Source: JALORV01 sp035429805
GTDB taxonomy: Bacteria > Pseudomonadota > Gammaproteobacteria > Burkholderiales > Burkholderiaceae_F
Direction of reading: 5' to 3'
DNA length: 64,000 bases
Assembly: GCA_035429805.1 (NCBI GenBank)
Contig: DAOMFL010000012.1
Span: 5,458 to 69,457 of the forward strand
Position 1 is the stretch's first letter. Every line of letters starts with the position of its first letter. The notes below the pieces were generated by a model. The model ran no database searches, had not been told where the DNA came from, and worked only from the letters and a program-made list of their open reading frames with translations. This document shows, piece by piece, positions 6,123-13,514 of this stretch. The translations under genes and the position numbers were made by a program.

Positions 6123-8675
6123 TCAGGCTTTCGCGATGCGCACGCCGGTGAAGCCACCGTTGCGCGCTGTCGCGCCGCTGAGCCGGTCGTAGTCATCGAC
6201 CAGGATGTCGTTGTTGCTGCCACCGCGCGGGATCGCCTTAGAGAAGTCTTTCGCCGCGATGCCGCCGTAGGCCCAGTGGCCCTGTCCGTAGCACTTGGTC
6301 ACCGTGCCGGGTCGCACACCCTCCCAGAGCTTGAGCTTCACCGTCATCGAACCCGACGGTGAAGTGACCTTCACCATGTCGCCGGTCTTCAACCCCAGCT
6401 TGGTGCCGTCGGCCGGATTCATCTTCAGAACGTCGTCCCACGACACATCGCCCGGATCAACCTTCTTGAACTCCTGGTACCAGGTGAGGTTCGCCGAGCG
6501 GCCCTCGCGGTTCAGCCGGCTCTTGTAGTCGATGAAGGTGAACGGATATTCGGTCAGGCTGCCGTGACGCTTCGGCGGCTCATAGTGGGGTACGAACGCA
6601 ACTTCGCCGCGCGCCACATAGCCTGTCACGGTCATGATGTCGTCGACCGTCGTGTTGTACTTCTTGGCGTGTTCCTCCAGCCCCTTCTTCGCGGTCTCGC
6701 TGTAGAACTCGAACTTCTTGGTGGCGGTGGCGAACTTGCCGCCCCAGCCGCGCTTCAACGTGTAGCGCGGGCCGCTGAACATGCCCTTCTGACGAAACTC
6801 TGCCCAGCCGGCGATTGGCGCGTCGCCCTTGAGCGGCTCCTTCGGCTTCCAGATCGGAGCGCTGGTCATCTTCGTGGCGATTTCCGAGAACTCGATCGAA
6901 TTCGTCGCGGTCTTGCCGTTCTCCGGGTCCTTGAACTCTTTGCCGTAGTAGTCGGCCAGGTTGGCGAAGCCCTTCGACTTCAGCTTCTGAGCCAGCAACC
7001 AGACGATCTCGGTCTCTTCCTGTTTGACATCCCACAGGCGCTTGACCGCACCTTGCTGGATCGACGCGTAGCCAAAGCCGTTGCCCATGTTGGTGACGAT
7101 CGACCAGCCCTCGGCCGAGTTGAAGGTCGACGGCAGGATGATGTCGGCGAACTGCGCCATCTCCGACGCGTTCGTCACCATCATCACGGTGAACGGCACC
7201 TTGGCGAGCGCCTGGTCCCAGCGCTGCGCGCCGGTGCAGGAGAAGTTGAAGTTGGCCCACGACCCCATGAACACCTTGCAGGCGCCCGGGTCCTTCAACA
7301 TGCCGTTGGCGACGTTGTTGGTGACAACGCCGCTGCCGGGCCGAGCGTTCATCATCGCCGGCATGTCCTTGGCGCCACGCCCGTCGAGCTTCTTACCGTG
7401 ACCCTTGTCCTTGGCCAGGTCATCGACGTACGCGTCGGCCTTCGGGAACGAGGCCAGCGCCGGGCTGCTCGCGCTCTGCCAGACACCGCCTTCGTTGTCG
7501 ACCGAGCCCAGCAGGCCGTTGAGCGCGTACACCGCCATCGCTGCGTAGGTACCGCGCGGTGTCATCGCGACGCCGGGTCCCATCCAGACGGCGCACTTCG
7601 ATCCCGCCTTGCCCATCGCGCGCGAGATGCGGACGATCTGCGCTGCCGGAATGCCGCATTCCTTCTCGGCCCAGGACGGTGTGCGGTCTTTCAGTTCGAG
7701 GTTCCACCACCTGACCACACCGTAGGTTTCCTTCTCCTCGAAGGCGGCGGGATCGACCGATTTGCCGGCGGCGAAGAGATTCCTGCCGTCCTTGAAGTCG
7801 CCGACGAACTCGCGGCTCCACATCCCCTCGGTGAGCAGCACATGCGCAACCGCGCCGGCCAGTGCACCGTCGGTGCCGGGCAGGATCGGCAGCCATTCGT
7901 GAGACTTGGCGGCGACGTTCGAGAGTCGCGGATCAACCGCAATCACCGTGCCGCGCGCCAGGATCTCGCCGAAGCGGTGGATCGTGTTCGGGACCTCGCG
8001 GTTCGAAGCCAGCGGGTCCGTGCCCCAGAGCACGAGGCACTGGACCTTTTCGAGATCGTAGTCGCGATACCCGAAGAAGCCCTGCGTCAGGCCCGGGCCC
8101 ATCTTCTCCGCCTCGGCACAGATCGCGCTGTGCGAGAAGTAATTTGGCGTGCCGAAGACCTTCGGCAGTGTGCCGTACAGCAATTCGGTCGAAGTCGGTG
8201 AGTAGCGGCCGCGCATGTAGACGAGTTTCTCGGGCTCGTTGGCATTGCGCAGCTCGATCATCTTCGTAGCGACGATGTCGAGCGCCTCGTCCCAGGTGAC
8301 CGGCACCCACTTCGGGTCGACGCCCCGGCCCTTGGCCGGATTGGTGCGCTTCAGCGGCACCTTGACGCGGTCCGGGTCGTAGACCTGCTGCGGGATCAGG
8401 TGTCCGCGCGGGCAGACATAGCCGTGATTGGTCTTCGAGGCCGGATTGCCGCGCACGCGCACCGCGCGACCATCCTCGACGAAGATCTGGATCGCGCACC
8501 ACTGTGTGCAACCTTGACATGTGCTGGCGACCCAGTCGCCCTTGGCCGGGCTGCCGCCTTTCGGCTTGCGCGGTGCCATCGCCGCCGAGACAGGCTCGGT
8601 CGTTGCACAGCCCGCCGAAAGCAGTGCGGCCGTCGCCGCGCTCGCCGCAACGAACTCCCTTCGCGTCAGTCTCAT
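6123..8675 (-). CDS. arrA: ArrA/ArxA-type molybdopterin oxidoreductase (candidate respiratory arsenate reductase)
   Basis: This 850-residue DMSO-reductase-family catalytic subunit starts with a Tat signal (T-R-R-E-F-V, residues 4-9). A [4Fe-4S] site follows as C53-x2-C56-x3-C60-x27-C88, the spacing reported for ArrA. The active-site region reads S-H-S-A-I-C-A-E-A-E-K (H182, C186, K191), with R157-Y158 upstream and Y203 downstream; from memory these match the Mo-ligating cysteine and arsenate-binding residues of ArrA and its reverse-direction relative ArxA. The segments F-V-G-D-F and T-P-S-W-A-E resemble regions conserved in ArrA. Iron-sulfur and TorD partners follow and a full ars operon is divergent. 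Thiosulfate or polysulfide reductase remains possible, and direction (arsenate reduction or arsenite oxidation) cannot be settled here. ATG 8675 follows GGAGAG. Confidence 0.8.
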   Translation of the reverse strand: MRLTRREFVAASAATAALLSAGCATTEPVSAAMAPRKPKGGSPAKGDWVASTCQGCTQWCAIQIFVEDGRAVRVRGNPASKTNHGYVCPRGHLIPQQVYDPDRVKVPLKRTNPAKGRGVDPKWVPVTWDEALDIVATKMIELRNANEPEKLVYMRGRYSPTSTELLYGTLPKVFGTPNYFSHSAICAEAEKMGPGLTQGFFGYRDYDLEKVQCLVLWGTDPLASNREVPNTIHRFGEILARGTVIAVDPRLSNVAAKSHEWLPILPGTDGALAGAVAHVLLTEGMWSREFVGDFKDGRNLFAAGKSVDPAAFEEKETYGVVRWWNLELKDRTPSWAEKECGIPAAQIVRISRAMGKAGSKCAVWMGPGVAMTPRGTYAAMAVYALNGLLGSVDNEGGVWQSASSPALASFPKADAYVDDLAKDKGHGKKLDGRGAKDMPAMMNARPGSGVVTNNVANGMLKDPGACKVFMGSWANFNFSCTGAQRWDQALAKVPFTVMMVTNASEMAQFADIILPSTFNSAEGWSIVTNMGNGFGYASIQQGAVKRLWDVKQEETEIVWLLAQKLKSKGFANLADYYGKEFKDPENGKTATNSIEFSEIATKMTSAPIWKPKEPLKGDAPIAGWAEFRQKGMFSGPRYTLKRGWGGKFATATKKFEFYSETAKKGLEEHAKKYNTTVDDIMTVTGYVARGEVAFVPHYEPPKRHGSLTEYPFTFIDYKSRLNREGRSANLTWYQEFKKVDPGDVSWDDVLKMNPADGTKLGLKTGDMVKVTSPSGSMTVKLKLWEGVRPGTVTKCYGQGHWAYGGIAAKDFSKAIPRGGSNNDILVDDYDRLSGATARNGGFTGVRIAKA

Positions 8676-9057
8676 CAATACTCTCCTCGCCTCGAGTCAA
8701 TCCGTTCGCCAGCACCAGCACAGACATGCGATCAGTGCGCGCACGCCTGCCCGCGCAGAACGCGGGTCAGGTCGTGCAGCCAATGTCGAAGACCAGGAGG
8801 GGGCCGTGCGGCTGTGGCTGCTTCGCACGTCGTGCTGAGTCTGGGCTCAGCTGTTCGCGACTATCCCCCGCGGCAAGTTAGTGGTTTTGACTTGACGCAA
8901 TTCAGGGGAGACAGCGGCGGCTGTAACCGGGGTGGTGTCAAACGCTATGCAGAAAGGCTGCGATCAAGGAAGGCTTCTTGATCCAGCGGAAGCTGGTGAG
9001 AGGGTTCTGGCCTAGGCTTGGCAGCCGTGGGCAGATGCAGGTCGATCCTTCGTTGAT
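8676..9057. promoter_or_regulatory. Divergent intergenic region of the arsenic island, with dyad 8962-8983
   Basis: This 382-bp spacer separates the leftward arr run from the rightward permease-ars run and must hold promoters for both. No coding frame is convincing. The clearest structure is the inverted repeat GATCAAG (8962-8968) and CTTGATC (8977-8983), 75 bp before the permease start, which looks like an operator for a dimeric regulator. It is not an FNR box (the half-sites face the wrong way). I could not assign sigma-70 hexamers with confidence. Confidence 0.45.
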
Positions 9058-10518
9058 ATGAGTACAGTGCTTGAACTCCTGCGCAGCGGGGCAGGAAATC
9101 TCGCCGCTTACCTCGCCGCTCACGTCTTGCTCTGCCTGGTGCCGGCCTTCTTCATAGCAGGCGCCATGGCCGCGCTGGTACCCAAGGGCAGCATCACGCG
9201 CTGGCTGGGGCGCAGCGCGCCCGCGCATGTCTCGTATCCGGCAGCGGTTGCGGCGGGGTCGCTGCTCGCGGTGTGCTCCTGCACGATCGTTCCGCTGTTC
9301 GCGGGCATCCACAAGAAAGGCGCCGGGCTCGGGCCAGCGATCGCGTTCCTGTTCTTTGCGCCGGCCGGCAACATCCTTGCGCTGGCCTACACCGGCAGCG
9401 TCCTTGGTGCAGAGTTCGCGGCCGCGCGCTTCGTGCTTAGCCTGCTGTTCGGCGTCGGCATCGGGCTGCTGATGGCGCTGCTGTTCTGGCGCGACGACGC
9501 GCGCAATGACGCACAGACCGAGGCGCTGTTCGCTGGACAGACGCGCTTCAGTCCGGGCGCCCGCGGTTTGCTGCTCTCGCTCGCGGCGCTGCTGCTCGCC
9601 GGGACCCTGAAGCTCGCGCCTTTGACACTGACGATTGCAACCGTCCAACTGCCGCTGCCGTGGGTCGAGGCGTGGCAGGCGGCGCTGGCACAGTGGGTGC
9701 CGTTCGACGCTGCTCGCGGCGAAGAGGGCGTCAGCGTGCAGGGGGCACTGCTGATCCTGCTGCTTGCATTGCTCGGAGGAGCCGCCTGGAAGGGACTGGA
9801 GAACATCACCGAGGGTGCGACCCACTGGACCGGGCTAGCGTTGGGTCTGGCGGCTGTCACGCTGCTGGTTGCAACGATTCAGCTGACGCCGAACGGTGAT
9901 CATCTGATCGTTGGCGTGACGGTCCGTCTCGTTGCGGTAGGGCTTGCCCTGGGCGCGACGATGCACTTCGGACGAAGCCTTGAAGCAGCCGAGCTTCAGT
10001 CGTGGCTCTGGGAATCGTGGCGCTTCATGAAGCAGATCTTCCCGCTGCTGCTGCTCGGCGTCTTTGCTGTGGGAGTAATTCGGCCACTGATCCAGCCGGA
10101 GTGGATCCAGGCGCTCGCCGGAAAGAACAGCGTGCTTGCGAACGCGACCGCGGTCGTCTTTGGAGTCTTCATGTACTTCCCGACTCTGGTCGAAGTCCCG
10201 GTCGCCCGGATGTTCCTCGATCTCGGCATGCACCGTGGCCCGCTGCTCGCCTATCTGATGGCCGATCCGGAACTGAGCCTGCAGAGCATCCTGATGATTG
10301 CGGCGATCATCGGGCGTGCCAAGGCGGCCGCCTATGTCGTTCTGGTGGCGGCGTTCAGTGCAGCCGCCGGCTTGCTCTACGGGGCCTGGGTCGATGGTGC
10401 TGGCGCAGTCGTGGTGGGAGGGGGCCTCCTGCTCTTTGTGGGAGTGCTGTCCGCTGTGCTGGCAACGCTGAACGGCCGCCGCGCGCGGGTCGCTTCGCTG
10501 AGGGGAGAAAACGCATGA
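9058..10518 (+). CDS. Long ArsP/DUF318-type permease
   Basis: The 486-residue protein has ten or more hydrophobic segments and the family core A-V-C-S-C-T-I-V-P-L-F (C73, C75) with the downstream F-F-A-P-A-G-N motif. It is about 140-170 residues longer than typical ArsP because of an extra hydrophobic block between the two halves (about 165-300). ArsP homologs export methylated trivalent arsenicals, which would fit with arsM and arsI nearby, but this longer branch is uncharacterised. Its TGA overlaps the ATG of the following thioredoxin-like gene (ATGA at 10515-10518), indicating translational coupling. No strong ribosome site precedes the ATG. Confidence 0.85.
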   Translation: MSTVLELLRSGAGNLAAYLAAHVLLCLVPAFFIAGAMAALVPKGSITRWLGRSAPAHVSYPAAVAAGSLLAVCSCTIVPLFAGIHKKGAGLGPAIAFLFFAPAGNILALAYTGSVLGAEFAAARFVLSLLFGVGIGLLMALLFWRDDARNDAQTEALFAGQTRFSPGARGLLLSLAALLLAGTLKLAPLTLTIATVQLPLPWVEAWQAALAQWVPFDAARGEEGVSVQGALLILLLALLGGAAWKGLENITEGATHWTGLALGLAAVTLLVATIQLTPNGDHLIVGVTVRLVAVGLALGATMHFGRSLEAAELQSWLWESWRFMKQIFPLLLLGVFAVGVIRPLIQPEWIQALAGKNSVLANATAVVFGVFMYFPTLVEVPVARMFLDLGMHRGPLLAYLMADPELSLQSILMIAAIIGRAKAAAYVVLVAAFSAAAGLLYGAWVDGAGAVVVGGGLLLFVGVLSAVLATLNGRRARVASLRGENA

Positions 10519-10751
10519 CGACGGTGAAGATCCTCGGAACCGGGTGCGCGAATTGCCGGAAGCTCGAAGCCACCGCGCGCGAAGCCGCCGCGAGCGCCGG
10601 CGTGGCAGCCGAGTTCAGCAAGGTAACCGACATCGACGCCATCCTCGCGTACGGCGTGATGGCCACCCCGGGACTGGTCATCGACGAGAAACTCGTCAGC
10701 AGCGGGCGGATACCGACACAGGCCGAAATCCGCCAGTGGCTTACCGGGTAG
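10515..10751 (+). CDS. Small thioredoxin-like protein coupled to the permease
   Basis: The 78-residue protein has C11-A-N-C14 after an N-terminal strand and the cis-proline loop M-A-T-P-G at 49-53, the redox-active disulfide/thioredoxin-3 fold. It begins inside the permease stop codon and has GGGGAGAA upstream. It is clearly paralogous to the product of 65-343 but lacks the C-terminal Cys pair. Pairing of this tiny CxxC protein with an ArsP-type permease occurs twice in this island, so a thiol carrier or permease-reducing role is a reasonable inference. Confidence 0.9.
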   Translation: MTTVKILGTGCANCRKLEATAREAAASAGVAAEFSKVTDIDAILAYGVMATPGLVIDEKLVSSGRIPTQAEIRQWLTG

Positions 10752-10772
10752 GGGCCGGGTGCAGCCCCGGGC

Positions 10773-10807
10773 TTGACATCGGTTCAAGATTTCTATAGTT
10801 TTCGAAA
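10773..10807 (+). promoter_or_regulatory. arsR promoter and probable ArsR operator
   Basis: TTGACA (10773-10778) and TATAGT (10794-10799) form a near-consensus sigma-70 promoter with a short 15-bp spacer, immediately followed by the perfect palindrome TTTCGAAA (10800-10807) and the arsR ATG at 10809. ArsR repressors commonly bind dyads overlapping their own -10 region, so this is the likely autoregulatory site. The leader is nearly absent, so arsR may be translated from a leaderless or very short mRNA. Confidence 0.6.
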
Positions 10808-10808
10808 C

Positions 10809-11180
10809 ATGGAACCGACAGATGTTATCCGGGCTCTCTCCGCACTGGCGCAGGACACACGCCTCGCTGCGTTCCGTCTGCTCGTTCAGCAGGGCCCCAG
10901 CGGCATGGCCGCCGGCGAGATCGCCGAAGCGCTCGACACAGCGCCCGCCACGCTGAGCTTTCACCTGAAGGAACTGGCGAATGCCGGGCTGGTCACGGCG
11001 CGGCAGGAGGGGCGCTTCGTCTACTACTGCGCGCACTTCGAGCATATGAACCGGCTTCTGTCGTACCTGACGGAGAACTGCTGCGCGGCCGACTGCGGTT
11101 CCTCCTGTACCCCGACCATCGCCTGCGCGCCGGCCCGCAAGGCTGCCGCCGGACGCAAACCCCAAAGGAGCAAGGCATGA
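10809..11180 (+). CDS. arsR: ArsR-family arsenical-responsive repressor
   Basis: The 123-residue winged-helix protein has the ArsR DNA-recognition region around T-A-P-A-T-L-S-F-H-L-K-E-L (44-56) followed by the wing R-Q-E-G-R-F-V-Y-Y. It lacks the classical E-L-C-V-C-D-L metal site in the recognition helix. Instead the C-terminus carries C91-C92, C96, C100 and C106, like the Acidithiobacillus-type ArsR in which a C-terminal cysteine trio binds As(III). It should repress the operon until arsenite releases it. ATG 10809 gives the family length; a TTG at 10773 would place the start inside the promoter. Its stop overlaps the arsI ATG. Confidence 0.93.
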   Translation: MEPTDVIRALSALAQDTRLAAFRLLVQQGPSGMAAGEIAEALDTAPATLSFHLKELANAGLVTARQEGRFVYYCAHFEHMNRLLSYLTENCCAADCGSSCTPTIACAPARKAAAGRKPQRSKA

Positions 11181-11650
11181 AGCGCTTTCACGTCCATGTG
11201 TCGGTCCCGGATCTTGCCGCGAGCATCCGCTTCTACTCGACACTGTTCGGTGCCGAGCCGGCGGTGGTCAAGGGCGATTACGCCAAGTGGATGCTCGACG
11301 ATCCGCGCGTCAATTTCGCGATCTCGAAACGCGGCGGCAAGACCGGCCTCAACCACCTCGGGCTGCAGACCGACTCGGACGCCGAACTCGAATCGCTCAG
11401 CGCCCAGCTGCAGCGAGCCGACCTGGCAGTTGCCGCCGAGAAGGAAACATCCTGTTGCTACGCGCGCTCGAACAAGTACTGGGTGACCGACCCGACCGGC
11501 ATCGCGTGGGAGACGTTCCACACGCTCGGCGAAGTACCGACCTTCAACGGCGAAGCCGAAGCCGCGCCGAAGACTGCCGCCGCGTCGTGCTGCACGCCGG
11601 CCGCGAAGGTCGAGAGCCGCATCCCGGTCAAGGCCGCCTGCTGCAGCTGA
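11177..11650 (+). CDS. arsI: ArsI-type C-As lyase (glyoxalase/dioxygenase fold)
   Basis: The 157-residue vicinal-oxygen-chelate protein carries the expected iron ligands H5, H60 (L-N-H-L-G) and E112 (W-E-T-F) and the vicinal pair C93-C94 that binds trivalent organoarsenicals in characterised ArsI. ArsI cleaves the C-As bond of methylarsenite and aromatic arsenicals, giving As(III). A C-terminal extension (about 118-157) adds two more Cys pairs, C138-C139 and C155-C156, which are not part of the catalytic domain. The CadI family is the close alternative label. It overlaps arsR by four bases, so it is in the same operon. Confidence 0.9.
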   Translation: MKRFHVHVSVPDLAASIRFYSTLFGAEPAVVKGDYAKWMLDDPRVNFAISKRGGKTGLNHLGLQTDSDAELESLSAQLQRADLAVAAEKETSCCYARSNKYWVTDPTGIAWETFHTLGEVPTFNGEAEAAPKTAAASCCTPAAKVESRIPVKAACCS

Positions 11651-11655
11651 CCGCC

Positions 11656-12102
11656 ATGGTTGTCACCGCGGTACTGCGCGCAGCGACGCCCGCCGACCGC
11701 GCGAGCGTGCTCGCGCTGCTCGCACAGGCTGACCTGCCGACCGCCGACATCACGGAAGCGGGGCTGCAAGATTTCATCGTCGCGCTGGACTCCGGCGCGG
11801 TGATCGGCGCGGCCGGTCTCGAGCGCTACGGCGAACACGCGCTGCTGCGCTCGCTGGTATTGGCGCCCGACTGGCGCGGGCACGGGCTCGGCACGGCGCT
11901 CGTCGAGGCGATCGAGGCGCGGGCGCGTGCCCTCGGTGTCCGGTCGCTCGTGTTGCTGACCGAAACCGCCGCGCCGTTCTTCGCCGCGCTTGGCTACGAC
12001 GGGATTCCGCGCGCACAGGCGCCGGCCGCGCTGCAGGCAAGCCGCGAGTTCACGACCTTGTGCCCGGCGAGCTGCAGCTGCATGCAAAAGACCTTCGACT
12101 GA
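11656..12102 (+). CDS. arsN2: ArsN2-type GNAT acetyltransferase
   Basis: The 148-residue GNAT has the acetyl-CoA-binding motif D-W-R-G-H-G-L-G-T-A-L (near residues 74-84) and a following L-T-E-T-A-A-P-F-F-A-A-L-G-Y stretch typical of the ArsN2 group found in ars operons. It lies 5 bp after arsI. ArsN1 enzymes acetylate arsinothricin-like aminoarsenicals; the ArsN2 substrate is not established to my knowledge. The C-terminus holds two or three cysteines (C-P-A-S-C-S-C), possibly relevant to metalloid contact. Confidence 0.8.
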   Translation: MVVTAVLRAATPADRASVLALLAQADLPTADITEAGLQDFIVALDSGAVIGAAGLERYGEHALLRSLVLAPDWRGHGLGTALVEAIEARARALGVRSLVLLTETAAPFFAALGYDGIPRAQAPAALQASREFTTLCPASCSCMQKTFD

Positions 12103-12117
12103 AGCCTCAACTGACCG

Positions 12118-12615
12118 ATGACTGCCGACCAGCCGCTCAACGTACTCTTCCTCTGCACCGGCAACTCCGCGCGCTCGATCCTCGCCGAGGCGATGATGAA
12201 TGCGATGGGGGCGCCGCGCTTCAAGGCGTACTCCGCGGGCTCGCACCCGAATGGCCGGGTGAATCCGTTCGCGCTCGAACTGCTGCAGAAGAATCGGCTC
12301 CCTGTTGACGGTCTGCGCAGCAAGAGCTGGGACGAGTTTGCGCAGACCGGAGCGCCGCAGCTCGACTTCGTCTTCACCGTCTGCGACAGCGCGGCCGGCG
12401 AGGCCTGCCCGCTGTGGCCGGGCCAGCCGATCACGGCGCACTGGGGTGTCGAGGACCCGGCGGCTGTCGAAGGAAGCGACGACGAAAAGCGCCGTGCCTT
12501 CTTCAACGCCTATAACCGGCTGAAGAACCGGATCCAGCTCTTCCTGAGCCTGCCGCTGACGAAGCTCGACCGGCTGTCGCTGATGAAGCGGCTGGGTGAG
12601 ATCGGCCAAGCGTGA
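12118..12615 (+). CDS. arsC: Cytoplasmic arsenate reductase, low-molecular-weight phosphatase type
   Basis: The 165-residue protein starts with the P-loop C13-T-G-N-S-A-R19 (C-x5-R) of the LMW-phosphatase fold and has two further cysteines, C89 and C97 in V-C-D-S-A-A-G-E-A-C-P, in positions corresponding to the redox relay of thioredoxin-coupled ArsC. It reduces As(V) to As(III) for export by Acr3. The electron donor is presumably thioredoxin, possibly one of the small CxxC proteins in the island. It lies 15 bp after arsN2 in the ars operon. Confidence 0.93.
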   Translation: MTADQPLNVLFLCTGNSARSILAEAMMNAMGAPRFKAYSAGSHPNGRVNPFALELLQKNRLPVDGLRSKSWDEFAQTGAPQLDFVFTVCDSAAGEACPLWPGQPITAHWGVEDPAAVEGSDDEKRRAFFNAYNRLKNRIQLFLSLPLTKLDRLSLMKRLGEIGQA

Positions 12616-12656
12616 AGCGCAGCCGAACACTTCGAAGTTACTGAAAGGATGCCCCG

Positions 12657-13487
12657 ATGAACCCGACAATCGATGTCAAGACGGTGGTGCGCGAGAAGTA
12701 TGGCCAGGCGGCCGCGCGCGTGACCAAGGGGCAGGGCGGCTGCTGCGGCGGCACGCCGAGCGCGCTCGAGTGCTGTGACCCGATCACGTCCAACCTCTAC
12801 GAAGCCGGGCAGGCCGGCGAAGTGCCGGCGGCGGCGCTGCAGGCGTCGCTCGGCTGCGGTAATCCGACCGCGCTGGCCGAACTGAAGCCCGGCGAGACGG
12901 TGCTGGACCTCGGCTCCGGCGGCGGTATCGACGTGCTGCTCTCGGCGCGGCGTGTCGGGCCGACCGGCAAGGCCTACGGGCTCGACATGACCGACGAGAT
13001 GCTGGCGCTCGCCGAGGAAAACCGGCGCAAGAGCGGCCTGACGAACGTCGAGTTCCTGCGTGGTGAGATCGAGCACATCCCGCTGCCCGACAACTCGGTC
13101 GACGTGATCATCTCGAACTGCGTGATCAATCTCTCCGGCGACAAGAGTCAAGTCCTGCGCGAGGCATTCCGCGTGCTGAAGCCGGGCGGCCGCTTCGCGG
13201 TCTCGGACGTCGTGGTGCGGGGCGAGGTGCCGGAGCTGATCCGCCGCAGTCTCGAGCTCTGGGCCGGCTGCGTGGCGGGCGCGCTGTCGGAAGACGAGTA
13301 TCGCCGCAAGCTGGCGCAGGCGGGCTTCGGCGCAATCGACGTCGAAGTGACGCGCGTCTACCGCAGCGACGATGCGAAAGAGCTGATCGCCGGACTGGGG
13401 TTCGACGTCGAGACGGTCGCTAAGCAGGTCGACGGCAAGTTCGTCAGCGCATTCATCCGCGCGGTCAAGCCGACGACGAATCCGTAG
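12657..13487 (+). CDS. arsM: Arsenite S-adenosylmethionine methyltransferase
   Basis: The 276-residue methyltransferase has SAM motif I D-L-G-S-G-G-G-I-D (84-92) and the conserved arsenite-binding cysteines C67 (S-L-G-C-G-N-P), C155 (S-N-C-V-I-N-L) and C205 (W-A-G-C-V-A-G-A-L), the pattern of functional ArsM. N-terminal Cys pairs at 29-30 and 39-40 are also present. It converts As(III) to mono-, di- and trimethyl species. Because arsI, which reverses the first step, is in the same operon, the cell may both make and degrade methylarsenicals. Confidence 0.95.
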   Translation: MNPTIDVKTVVREKYGQAAARVTKGQGGCCGGTPSALECCDPITSNLYEAGQAGEVPAAALQASLGCGNPTALAELKPGETVLDLGSGGGIDVLLSARRVGPTGKAYGLDMTDEMLALAEENRRKSGLTNVEFLRGEIEHIPLPDNSVDVIISNCVINLSGDKSQVLREAFRVLKPGGRFAVSDVVVRGEVPELIRRSLELWAGCVAGALSEDEYRRKLAQAGFGAIDVEVTRVYRSDDAKELIAGLGFDVETVAKQVDGKFVSAFIRAVKPTTNP

Positions 13488-13514
13488 GTCGGCGTCCGTA
13501 GGGAGGTGGTGACC

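Noticed and set aside
6123..8675. Assigning the molybdoenzyme as ArxA (anaerobic arsenite oxidase) outright
   Set aside because: Sequence motifs visible here do not separate ArrA from ArxA, and the extra arxB' and NrfD genes usual in arx clusters are absent; kept as an alternative.
8962..8983. FNR/Crp-type site in the divergent arsenic spacer
   Set aside because: FNR needs TTGAT-N4-ATCAA; here the half-sites are in the opposite order with 8 bp between.
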